Shown here: one piece after another, positions 1 through 10,686 of the stretch | Layout of the letters: every line of letters starts with the position of its first letter | How positions within the stretch are numbered: the stretch's first letter is position 1 | NCBI RefSeq assembly: GCF_041296385.1 | Contig: NC_091014.1 | Location: 62,814,578-62,878,577, forward strand | DNA: 64,000 bases | Reading direction: 5' to 3' | From: Aphelocoma coerulescens | Taxonomy: Eukaryota > Chordata > Aves > Passeriformes > Corvidae | Translations under genes and position numbers: made by a program | The notes under the pieces: generated by a model | Told to the model about the DNA's origin: nothing | The model's input: only the letters and a program-made list of their open reading frames with translations | Database searches by the model: none

Positions 1-1163
1 AAACCCCTTTTTTCTCAGAGCGGTGGTGGTTAGGAGTCTTGCTATGCTCTCTCTTGACCTAAAGGAAAAACAGAGGCCTCTTTGGTTGACTTTTTGGTTA
101 CTCTATACATCTATCTCCTCTTTCATCTGCTTCTTGTCTTTAATAACTAGCTTGCTAGAAATCCTACTCATGCCCAAATCTGCTGGCCATATCCCTAAAG
201 TGGAACTAAAGACAGTGTCACAATTTAGGCTTCAGGCCTTTTTCTCCTTTTGTGGACTAGTTTTGCCTTAGTGCCTTGGCTACAGCCTGAACTTCTTAAC
301 TTCTTCTTGACAGCCAGGAGGCAGAGTCAAAAAGCCCAGGTCACTTCCCAAGGATGGACTGAAATAAAGAATATTATTCTGAAATAAAAATTTAGCCACT
401 ATTTCCGACTCCCTGGTATGTTCAGTGTTTGTTTCTTTCAGTTCAACTTGGACTGAAAACAGACTTTCAAAGAAAAAATACTTCTTGCATGATGTGAACC
501 CGCTTTTAATTTTTGGCCAGCTCTCTTTTGGATATCTTTTCTCCCTGTTGTGTTCACCAGTGAACTACCCTCTCCAAGACCTACCACATCCATCACAAAA
601 GCTTTGAAGTCCAATGCCTGTTACGTGCAACTAAAGGAGCATGTGGGCTTACTGCTGACTGCACTGGTGGTAAGTAAGACCTGATTCTTTACAGGTCCAT
701 TAAAGGCAAATTCAGAGGGATGCCAGTCCAGACACAGCCAAATCTTACTGCAGTTCAAGTGAATGTTTGTGAAGTTTTTCCCTGTATTTGCTCAGCTCTA
801 TTTAATGAAACGTGCTTGACTGCCTACCACACGGGATTTCTTGCAGTATGCTTGCTGAACTCACAGTTACAGGAACAACTCTGAGCTGAATTAGCTCAGA
901 ACAAGTCATGTTTGTTGCTAATCATCCCAAACAGGGAAATTTACTGAAGGACTCAATGGAGGGGCAGGAGGATACAGGTTCATAACCACCATGGATGTAT
1001 GCTGGGTTTCAGGGATAGAGACAAGGTTGAACAAGCATGCCTTTGTGAAGGAGGACCAAGCAGAGAAGCCAGGCTGGCCCTGCACAGCCAGACAGGCCCT
1101 GCACAGCCAGACAGGCCCTGCACAGCCAGACAGCTTCAGAAACAGACATCAGCATGCAGTTAC
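1..1163 (-). other. DGKI: Partial DGKI intron after the C1 exons
   Basis: This is the 5' part (in transcript sense) of the intron that follows the ...KVKKPQ exon; its other end lies outside the window. I looked for the basic exon that should follow (a lysine/arginine-rich stretch) on the minus strand and did not see it. The only structured element is the three-copy 19-bp repeat near 1077-1133. The rest looks like unique intronic sequence. Confidence 0.8.
1077..1133. repeat. Minisatellite, three copies of a 19-bp unit
   Basis: The unit gccctgcacagccagacag occurs three times head to tail with no mismatch over 57 bp. It lies 31 bp beyond the donor site of the 1164-1280 DGKI exon. The absence of divergence between copies suggests recent expansion, so the copy number probably varies between individuals. 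Confidence 0.95.
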
Positions 1164-1280
1164 CTGAGGTTTCTTCACCTTAATGATCCAGGTGGGAGGC
1201 ACAATGACAGCAGCATGAGCCCCCAGGGAACATGGCTCCTCAATGTGATGTAGCATGAAACAGGTGACTTTGTTATGGAA
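1164..1280 (-). CDS. DGKI: DGKI coding exon: end of second C1 domain and extended cysteine-rich region
   Basis: This 117-bp exon of 39 codons starts [20 protein letters not shown] and ends [12 protein letters not shown]. It is bounded by the acceptor cttctcttccag and the donor gtaact, which departs from the gtaagt consensus at position +5 (c). The histidine of FHN and the cysteines of VTC and EPC complete the zinc ligands of the second C1 domain. The [11 protein letters not shown] stretch is the conserved extension that follows this domain in diacylglycerol kinases. The basic segment with the nuclear-localisation/MARCKS-like site should come next, but its exon is not in the first 1163 bases. 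This exon is the most downstream piece of the gene in the window. It is phase 0 at both ends as far as can be seen. Confidence 0.97.
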
Positions 1281-1467
1281 CTGGAAGAGAAGGAAAGAGT
1301 CAAGAAGGAGGGAAAGAAAGACCAAGGGGAAGCCTGGAGAAGAAGAAGAGGGTGATGGTACAAAAACTGGAGCAATATTCCCAACTCCACCATCTTCAAG
1401 TCCTTCAAACCATGGAGATTTAGGAACATATAACTAAAGATTATCTTGCTAAGCCATGCCTTCTTAC

Positions 1468-1510
<43 letters not shown>

Positions 1511-1619
1511 CACAGACAAACCAAGCCAAACAAAAGCACCAAACCAACAAAACAAAAAAACTCCATAATCACTCCCAGTTAAACCCAGATCACAGTCTCC
1601 TGAAGCATGATCCACTTAC
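1281..1619 (-). other. DGKI: Short DGKI intron (339 bp) with long homopolymer
   Basis: This is the shortest intron seen here, between the two exons that complete the second C1 domain. It contains a 40-base A tract on the plus strand (1469-1508), which is poly-U in the transcript, followed on the plus side by an A/C-rich tail. A purine-rich stretch on the plus strand (1278-1355) gives the long pyrimidine-rich run in front of the cttctcttccag acceptor. Confidence 0.9.
1469..1508. repeat. A tract of 40 bases
   Basis: Uninterrupted A run on the plus strand, followed by CAAA/CCAA-rich sequence to about 1560. It lies inside the 339-bp intron. Its length is likely variable and prone to sequencing error. 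Confidence 0.95.
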
Positions 1620-1691
1620 CGCCAGCTTGCACCAGGAACAACTGATGGCCACAATCTCTTTACTATGGAAGGAGAATTTCTGCTGGAAGCC
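1620..1691 (-). CDS. DGKI: DGKI coding exon: middle of second C1 domain
   Basis: This 72-bp exon of 24 codons reads [20 protein letters not shown] and ends CKLA. The acceptor ends in ttctag, a TAG rather than CAG acceptor, and the donor is gtaagt. It follows CGK of the previous exon in phase 0. The C-x2-C of SCSWC supplies two zinc ligands of the second C1 domain. The usual residue after WCK in the zeta/iota family, as I remember it, is glutamine, while this sequence has leucine (CTG in place of CAG). That is one base away and could be a lineage difference, a polymorphism or an error. Everything else is as expected. Confidence 0.96.
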
Positions 1692-4600
1692 CTAGAATAA
1701 CCAGGGGGAAAAAGGATTTAATTCCTCTTGACTATAAGAATATATATACCTCTAGCTCTAGCCAGGTGACTGTGCTAGGGAAGCAGACTTCTGGGGGATA
1801 AAATAATTACAGGAGGTAACAAAGAAGGTTCTGCCACTGGGGTATATTCACACAATCCTTTTAAAAGGGTTTCTGCAAAATGTTATGCTTTTCCTTAATT
1901 TTTTTTGTAGTTAAAAACAAAGGAAGAAATAGAGATGGAATGTCTATTTTAATTTTTAATGGATTTCTACAGACCTGAAGGTTTCAGATTTTCTGTTGAA
2001 CAAAGTGTTCTGTCATTGCAGCCTTGTTTGCTCTAACTATAAAAACTTGAATTTTCCTTTTTTTTTTTTTTTTAACTACAGAACAAAATTAACTACAATG
2101 TTTCTCTGGGAATGTTCTAAAAGAGAAATTAAGTAATTAAATTTATAGTTTTATTGAACCAACTCCGATTAAAATCTTTCCAGTAAGTTCCCAAAAAACC
2201 AATATGGTCTGATTCAGATCACACAAAAAAAAAAAATTCTTTACGTTTTTAAAGATAAAAAGCCCACCCCAACCAGAAAATGAGATTTTATTCTCCTAGA
2301 GAGGAGCTTCTTTCTATAGAATGTAATATGACTTTGCTGTAAATTCTAAGGCTGGAAAAGACAATTGGGTCATATAGAACCTTCTGCATCTGACACAGGC
2401 AACAATAAGATACAGTCTGTAATTTTGAGTTGAGTTAAAGCTTATTTCAGTCAGAGAAAAATATTTGGGTTGATGGCTGGAGAGATGGAAAGTTCAGAAT
2501 TCCATTGAGGAGTTTGTCATGATCACCTTCACTACTTAGATTTCAGATTTGCAGTTGGCTGGATCCTTTATTCATGGGCTTCCATCAAGCCTCTCTACCT
2601 CTGCAAGTAGCCCATCACCACCCAGAATTTTCTAATTTGATCTCTCTACCAAGTGATGAATTTGCTAGCCAGTTTTCTTTTCAACAAGCTGAGTAACACC
2701 TGAACCTCCCACACGGTGAGCAATGCCCAAGACCCAGTGCAAAAACGCTATAAACTGATTTAGTAACACCTAACAGGACATTGCCTCACTGCTTCTGTTA
2801 TTAAAGTCCTTCTTATCCTGCAGGAAAAATGAGCCTATTAGTGCTCAGTGAAATGACAAGGTCAAGCATACCAAGAAGAAGAATTAAATAAACAACCATA
2901 AAAAACATGCAGAGGTGCCCTGGTCTTGTTAGGTGAGAGATTGAGTTACAATCTCTCTATACAGGGCAGCTGAGGACAACCCTATTGATACTCAGAAGGG
3001 GAGGAGGCTCTACCTGCCTGACCACCTTGCAGATTCTTCTACAGATGTCCCCAGCATGCACTCAAACCAGTTTGCCACACAGACCTCACTGCCAAGACCA
3101 GCTCCTGAAAAGGCTTGTGTCACCTCTGGCTAGATTTTTGGCGTTTTGTTTCAGTCCTTCCCCTAATGCCTCAGGGTTTACATTCAGAGAAATTCAAAGA
3201 GTAGATTCTTCATAATGAGGGTGATTTGGCAAATTCAGGCTTAGCAATGGAGTGTAGTGAAGTGGCTTAACAAAGACAAGCTGGCCAGATACTTCTGGCT
3301 GGGCACGTCTTGTCTGCCATTCAGTGTGGGCATAAAAACAGAGTGACAGTAACTGTGATACAAGTGGTGGAACAGAGGTCTGACACTGGACAAAACACTA
3401 TTTCTCATTTACTTACTCTAGTGCTTCGAAATGTTTCTCACAAATCTCACTTCTCCTTGTTCCAAAGTGCATTAAAATAAAAAGAATTATTTCAGTCCCT
3501 TGTGGGCATGAAGTGTTTTGGTTTTTTTCTGCTTTGTAACAGCCGGGGGAAAACTCTTCTCTCTCAAAATCTCCACTAATTAAAACTAAATTCAGTATAT
3601 TAATTCCACAGCCCATCCGCTGTGCATTTTAAACATATGGACTGAGCAGCTTGTTTGGTTCTGGATGGACTGTTTTTCATTTATTTAGTAAGGCATTTAG
3701 CTTTTAGGGAGTCATTAGAGAAAATGATACAGCAATAAAAACATATTAATGATAAGTAACAATAAACCATCACTTTCCTTCCTCAAATTGCTTTAAAAAT
3801 GTGAGCTAATTCTTCCTAAGGAAGTTTCGGGTAAGATAGCATTTATTTGAAAGCTGGCTTTATGAATAAAGCAATTGATAAAATAATTAAATAAAATATT
3901 TAATAAAATAATTGATAAAATAAGTCACAGTGAGATTTGATAGGGACTATTGGACTGAAACACAGGAACCCGCCATATTTCACTAGAAATCATATTTTCT
4001 GCCTTCTCTGAGTGAGAAGGAAAATTGAATTTTAGATGTCCTCGATCATGCAAGAAGGTCTGCACCAAATGAGAAATTTTGAGACATAAAATGAATTTCA
4101 ACTCTTTGAGAACATCAGTCTAACAGTCTATGATTAGCACTGATTCTCCAGCAACCAATCCCTCCACAACATATGAAACCCCATGTTGTGAGCTGCTCCT
4201 GTAGAAATAAACAGTAGTGCATGCCAGAAAATATGGACTCTTAGGAAAAAACACCTGAATGTCCATAAAACCAGCTTGTGTTGGTAATTCAACCTGTCTG
4301 AATAGACTGAATCAAAGTACAAATTAATATAAACACCCATGCACCAAGCAGAGCACATAGGGATTACCAGTTCTGATAAGTTTTATTTATAGTCTCAGAA
4401 GTATTTATCATTAAGGACTATTTTCACACCAGTGTTAGGGCTACTTATAATATTTTTGCTGGTATTTTCCTACAATAGATTTTCTCTTTTTAGTGCTCTT
4501 AGAGATACCCTAATGCAACATTACTGTAGGAGAGCCAGGTATTATTACAACTCAAATACAGACTGCAGCAGAAGCACTTGGATGGTGATCTCTGTTAAAA

Positions 4601-7385
4601 CAATGAAGAACTAGAACAGTCTTTCAAATACTAGAAATGTCAGTCCTAACTTTACATGCAGCTCTGCATCAATCCACAGGCCTCTAAAGGGACCAGTGAC
4701 AGAGAGACACTGCAGACACATAATGCAGGTGTATAGAGGACACCCTGCTTTGGACACCACAGAAGGTTGAAGAAATAATTTTTGTTTAGCATTATGGTCC
4801 AAAATGTGCTCTCAGTTTCAGAAAGCCCCTCAGCCACTGCTAACTGGAAGTATATGAGAAACAGATTTCTTTTCCATTCCTCCTTTCCATTTCCTTTTCA
4901 TTCTTCCTTAAGCTTCTACTACTGCACATAGTTATGAAATGGATGCTGGGCCACATGGTCTGAGCATTTTTATTTCATATTATATAAAGATAAAAAATGT
5001 ATCCAGATTTCTCTGATGATCCCAGGTAACAAAAAGCTAACAGCTATGAAACTGTCTTTTTTTTTCCACATTTTCAAGAGAAAGAAAAGAATTCTTATAC
5101 ATCATGAATGTTGTTGATACCATGGCTTGGGAACACTTAATTACCATCTCTTCCAACAAAACAGCGATGAAGCATTAATGCATGACAGGTTTGAAACAGC
5201 CAAAGGTAGTTCTTCTCACAGCATGTAGTTAAGTTCAGGAATTTCTGCTAAAGGATGATGTAAATGCTACAACTTTACAAGAACTCAAGGCTCAACAAGG
5301 CAAGACCACAGGGAAGAAATTATGATAGGTTGTTAAATATAAAGCCACAATTTCTGGGAATTCATGAGACAAAGACAGAAATAGATTGCTTGGTTACACT
5401 GCACATTCCAGGTCCCCTTTCCCTGGTATCAATTTCTCTATATAGTACTTCAGCAGTAAATCAGGGAAATCACCCTTGGGAAGAGTAAAAACCTAAAGCC
5501 TAGATGAGTTCATATAAGCTGTATTTGCACTAGCAAGTAATGTGTGACAGGGTAGCACAGGCTCTGTCAGTACTCAGGACACCACACACAAGGATTTTCA
5601 GATAATTTTACTCTGGATTAGCTGTAGTCTGGTCCAGTGGACTGAATGCCCACTCATAACTGCAGAGTAAGCTTTCAATTAAGTTTAATCTAAAAGTTCA
5701 TTTGTGACAAGACTGTCCCACATGTGAACCATTGTAATAATAAGGAAACCATTGTGATAATAAGGGAAATTTCTTTCAAACTGCATTTCTGATCTAAGGT
5801 GGAGCACTGACATGCACCTGTGTACTCAACTTTTCAGGAAGTGTCAGCCATGGCACATAATGGCACACAGAATATAAAGCCACAGGGCTATGTTAAGGAT
5901 AATGGGGTGCATTCATTCCTATCCACTTACTTATGATTTGAAGCATGAGATGGGTATCTCCTAAAAACATTCTTTATTTGAACTGTTATTAATGATCATA
6001 TTTACCCATCCCATTCCAGGCATGGGATAGGATTATTACAACACAGTGAAATCTACAGGAATCCTTAGGTATTCCATGAATAATGGGGGGGGTTTGCTTT
6101 AAATTTACTGTCATTCCATTTCTATTATAGTTCCCCTTTTCTTGCAAGATGAGAGAATAATAAAGGTGGTTCTTACTTGGATGTTTTTGAAATGTTATAG
6201 CAGAGCACATGTATTTTGCTGTAATAGGAGACTGCTTGGCCAGTAAGTATAACTGATTTTTTTGGATAAAATTTTCTCTTATTCTTTGTTTCCTGGCAAA
6301 GAACAACTCTACTACAGTATACTCATGTTAGTCTTAACTGAATGTTCCCTATTTAAGGAGAAAACTGAGATTTTCTCTGAACTTCTCCATATTCTCTGAT
6401 GGCTGGACTTGAACACCTATATTGACCAAGGCTGCCCATACCCAGCACAGGTTTTGATATGACAGCCAGTAAGCACTCTCATTGCAAAATCAACTCCAAA
6501 TGCTTCTAGGGGAGATCCAGGCCAAGAACACAGAGAAGGATGGCAAAGTCATACCCTAAGAATGCTGTATGCAAACTGCCTTGCTGCACTGTTCCTATGG
6601 TACTTGCTCTACAAGGGCATCACATTTTTATTGCATGTCCTATTGCAGCTGGTAGCTGAAAATCTGCATGAGTATCCAGATACAAATCTCATTTTCCTCT
6701 GACTGAAGTGCTGTGCCGTGGAGATGAGACATGGACTTTCTTACTAGTTGTAAAGAGAGAGGTAAAAGTATAACATAGTGGTAGAGAAAGGAAACTAAAT
6801 CCCTGTTAATTTAATTTTTAAATATATCTAAATACATTTCAGAGGTTCATAATATTTCAGAAGAAAGACCTTCAGTAGCTAAAATACTTCTTCCCCATTT
6901 TTATAGGTTTTTAAAAATAAACTTTTACAATCTATGAAGCAGAGGAAACATGAAGCAGTCTCACAAATCTTAGAGTCTGCTAGGGCAGAAGGAAAGCAAC
7001 AGCATTTCTTTTCCAGGAGCCTGAAAAATAGGCCATCACAATTTTGGCACAGAGGACAGCACTACAAGAACATTGTATTAGTACAGGGTTAGCTTAGCAA
7101 TTAAAAAGGCTCAAGGAGTCACAGCTTTCCTCCTCCTCATTTTCAGCAGCCAGTACAACACAACCTCCCAGGACAAATGATGTGCTCCTTCCTGCAGATG
7201 CAGCTGCCTTTCTCTTCCCACGTGGGAATCAGGACTTTTATGCTCAACGTCTCAGGCTTGTCATTAGCCATTAAAAGAGGCCAAGTGTTTGTGATAGGAA
7301 AAAAGGCAGTGACTAGAAGGATCTACAGGCTACCCAGAATTTCTGAGTGCCCTGTGTCGTGCTTGTGCTGTGCTGGAAATCTTAC
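1692..7385 (-). other. DGKI: DGKI intron, 5.7 kb
   Basis: This intron lies between the NFVRHHW... exon and the GFQQKF... exon. It is AT-rich with short homopolymers (for example T near 2058-2073). There is a pair of 19-bp near-identical units at 5727-5745 and 5747-5765 (aaccattgtaataataagg, one mismatch). An AT-rich stretch at about 3860-3925 repeats aattgataaaataa. I see no coding exon, RNA gene or recognisable transposon. Confidence 0.8.
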
Positions 7386-7451
7386 CTTTCCACACTGCTT
7401 ACATTTGCCCTCCTGCCTCCGCCGGTGCACCCAGTGATGCCTCACAAAGTT
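7386..7451 (-). CDS. DGKI: DGKI coding exon: start of second C1 domain
   Basis: This 66-bp exon of 22 codons encodes [20 protein letters not shown] followed by GK. The acceptor is tgtttgcag and the donor gtaaga. It opens the second C1 domain: a histidine of HHW and the C-x2-C pair in GKCKQC are its first zinc ligands. The basic run [10 protein letters not shown] is strongly conserved in the zeta/iota group, and the EGKCKQC ending favours iota over zeta (DGKCRHC). It is only 665 bp downstream of the preceding exon and is phase 0 at both ends. Confidence 0.97.
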
Positions 7452-8116
7452 CTGCAAACAAGGACAAAAAGATGTGGTTTAGGAAGCATTGGCACCTTGC
7501 AGTCAGTGGTACCATCTATGTGAAATTTGTTAACAGACACCAAACAAAAAGTCCCTTCAGCCAATGGAGTAATTACTGGAGCAAAATGCACAGCAGGCAC
7601 TGCAGGAAACCTCAAAAATCAACAAAACTGTAGGAGGAATAAGGACAAGGTGGTGTTTTCTTTATCTACATTGAAATGAAGCCAGAACTACTTCCTCAGT
7701 ATTCAGGTTTTTAAATGTTTGATTTTATCTTTGAGATACTTCTAGAGGAGAAAAAAAAAAATATGAAGAGAGTACAAGTGAAAGGAGAGGGAAACAGACT
7801 TTTAAAATAATAAAAATACTAGCTCAAAGCCCAGGAAGAAAAAAAAAATGCTACCACAAAAAAAGGAAAAAGACAGAATAACTGAACAAATGGGTGAAAG
7901 ACAACAGAAAGGTGAAATGGTTTCTGCCAGTGTAAGTAATAGAGTGCTTCGGCTAGAATTCATTTTACGTTTATTCTGGAGAGGAGAGCATGTTCCACTG
8001 GGAACAAATTCTCTGTCTAAGACTCCTCTCAATCTAAAAGCACTTCTGCAGCTGCACACCAGGGGGATCAAGACACATGTCAAATGAAAAGCTATCGTCA
8101 TTTGTCCCTTACTTAC
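7452..8116 (-). other. DGKI: DGKI intron, 665 bp
   Basis: Short intron between the inter-C1 linker exon and the second-C1 opening exon. It holds short A runs on the plus strand near 7749 and 7840. No repeat family or extra exon is recognised. Confidence 0.85.
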
Positions 8117-8173
8117 TTCTCTGGGAGATCTGGAGCCTCCTTCTCGGAAAGTCGGTTTGCAGCGAAAATTAAT
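8117..8173 (-). CDS. DGKI: DGKI coding exon: end of first C1 domain and inter-C1 linker
   Basis: This 57-bp exon of 19 codons encodes INFRCKPTFREGGSRSPRE. It is flanked by an acceptor ending in atgccag and by the consensus donor gtaagt. The cysteine of FRC is the last zinc ligand of the first C1 domain. The rest is the short basic and serine-rich linker to the second C1 domain. TFREGGSRSPRE fits iota, while zeta reads SFRESGSR at this point. The exon is symmetric (phase 0 at both ends). It is too short to stand out as an open reading frame and was identified from the peptide and the splice sites. Confidence 0.96.
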
Positions 8174-10611
8174 CTGGCATTGAAATAAAACTGTTAGAAC
8201 TTAAAGTGAGCTGAAAGAAAATTTATTCCAATATTTTTTATCTAGGCCAGACTTCCAAAGCATTTATTATCTGTTAAAATATTAACTTCACTAGGTAGAA
8301 AAAAGTAACTTACCTGGATGTCAGAAAAATCTCTTTTCATATGCCATATTAATTCTCCTTGCTAGATCTCTACACAGCCCCCATCTGCACTAATGCTATT
8401 GCTGCCTACTCAGTTCAAATATTTAAACTGCCTCCTCCTTCTCGGAGGAAACATCTTCATCTGTTTTATTTTTCTGAAGATCATTTGCAAACAAGTGCAC
8501 ACTTCAGCTTAGGTCTCAAAAGTTAGTAGGTGCTGGAAATCTCACTCTGTAAGACCTTTTTGCACATCCCATCTTTATGTCTTCAGAAAAAAATCTGTAG
8601 AGTAATTGTCATTTACATAAAGAACCATGCAAATCACCATAAATTTCTACCCTTTCCTTAAATTAGGATGTTTTCATCCACCTCCCAGCCACAAATCATT
8701 TGGGGAGCATTGTACTGTCTCATGCAGTAGTATTGCTAATTCAGATGGGAGAGGAAAGACAAAGAGGACAACAGGAGTTTCCACGAATGGAAAAAATTTT
8801 TAGGAAGGTGAAGAGAAAAAAGTATTTAATTTTAAAAAAGGTAGTCTTTCCTAGAGAAAGGGAAAAAAAAATTTGAGAAAAGAAAATCCACAGAAATAAG
8901 AATAGAGGGATGTAGAAATTTTAAAAATACACTGAAGATAGAGGCCTGGAAAAAGCCCAAAGGATATGTGAAGTAAGGCTGCACTAAATGAAATAAATTC
9001 AAGTTTGAGTTGACTAGCCTTCAAAGAATTAAATTTAAAGATACTGCAAGCTATGCTTCAGTTATGAAGGTAGAAGGACCAAGTTTCTCCAAATTCAAAT
9101 ACAACCCTCCCCAAATAAATAAGTTCTTCCCTCATTTAATAATTGCCTTCAAAATAATAGGTCTAGGGAGAAAAATAAAACAATAATAAAAAACAGCGCA
9201 CAAAAAAAAAAAGAAGTAACTTAAATACCTAGTGCTTATAAAGAAATGAAAGGCATTGTAATATTAGTCTTCTTCCCTTGCTCTTCACCTGGAATGGCAA
9301 TTTGTTGCTTCACTGCTCACTCATGGCAGGCTGGAAAGACCCAGCTTACATTTATTTTGCTTAAAACGTGCACCTTTGCAGAGAGGGCCAAGCAGAAGAC
9401 TTACCCACCAGCTTTAAACTTTATAGACTTTATAACAACCCTCTGCCAAGAGGCAGATTTCACAGTCTCCATAATGGCACAGGCAAGCTGGGTTTTATCT
9501 AAGTGCTCATTTCCTCTGGCTGGCAGTGCCACCAGCTCGCTGGGCTATGGAAAGTCAGCACTGCTGGTGATGAAGGAAGTCATGAAAAATTCACTGGTAA
9601 CATTTTGTGCTGAAAGCATGCGCTAATGTTAATTTCACTGTGGATAAAAGCATCGGGGGTGGAAATGGTACCTCTCCAAGTTGGTATTATGGCAATCACT
9701 GTGGGATTTGTCAACAGGAGTCCGACTCCTTGGAAAGGAAAAAGCCCTCTCCTTATAGGGTTGCTGCTATAAATTCGTTATGCATCAGCTTCTTTTATGA
9801 AGGACAACATTGCTAAACATATAGGAGTGAAAATGAAGCGCTAATGACAGCAGTGGGGAAATTCCCACACATATTTCTTTTCACATATCCCACCAGGAAT
9901 GAAAAGGGTGGGGGGAGATTTCTCTAGCACATTTCCAGTTAGGCATAATGAAGACAAATCACTGAGGGGAAAATTGAAGTCAGTGATAGATATTCTGTAG
10001 GTGCTTGGGTATGATCAAGGATCCTTGAAGGAAATGCAAAGCAGGACAGATGCTCACAGAAATAATGGTAGTATACAGGAAAGGTTCGATGTTTTCTATT
10101 TTACAGACAAAAAGTTGATTTCTGAAGTTTTGAGGAGAAAACAGTATAGTCTAGTAAATACAGGGGGAGAGGTTCACACTAGCATCTTATGCTGTACTGC
10201 TCATCATAAGTATAGCTGTCATATAATGAATTATGCTGGCTTTAGCTGGGGAATTCTAAAAGGCCAATTTCATACATGACAGGACACTCCATTTTCTAGC
10301 TTCAATTTTTAATCTAGAAGTAGAGGCAATTTATTTTTTAAATTTTAAAACTGTGAAAGCATTCTGTAATTTTTGGTCTTTGGTTTTGAACTTTGTTGGG
10401 TTTGGGTTTTTTTATGGTTCACAAGGTTCAAAGAAATATACTTAAAAAAAAAAAAAGTGGAATTTTAAGCCAGCTTTTGTTAACAAGTACATTGTTAAAA
10501 CAGCTGTGAAAACTTAATGTGGCATATATAGTTTTTAACAGGCTGAAACCTCACTAAAAGAATTAAAAGCGTGTTGGCTACATCAGGCTCCAGAAGATGG
10601 CAATGTCTTAC
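8174..10611 (-). other. DGKI: DGKI intron, 2.4 kb
   Basis: Intron between the KSALRRKC... exon and the INFRCK... exon. It is AT-rich with A-rich patches around 8750-9220. A short open stretch at 9246-9626 on the plus strand shows no recognisable domain and runs antisense to the gene. I see nothing else. Confidence 0.8.
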
Positions 10612-10686
10612 CTTCTCTAACTGCTCCATGCACGCGTTGTGGACCACGATCTTGCAGGCAGCACACTTCCTCCGCAGGGCAGACTT
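10612..10686 (-). CDS. DGKI: DGKI coding exon: core of first C1 domain
   Basis: This 75-bp exon of 25 codons starts [20 protein letters not shown] and ends EQLEK. The acceptor is ctgttgcag and the donor gtaaga. It supplies four of the zinc ligands of the first C1 domain: C-x2-C in RKCAAC, the histidine of VVH and the cysteine of NAC, with the expected H-x2-C spacing. The [16 protein letters not shown] stretch separates it from the zeta paralogue, whose equivalent begins KSVSRRKC. From memory, mammalian DGKI has T-A-C-I where this has N-A-C-M; both changes avoid the zinc ligands. Both ends are phase 0, so skipping would keep the frame but destroy the C1 fold. Confidence 0.97.

Noticed and set aside
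1175..1615. Minus-strand open frame of 146 codons
   Set aside because: It crosses the 339-bp intron including the poly-T tract. Its C-terminal part overlaps the true exon in a different frame.
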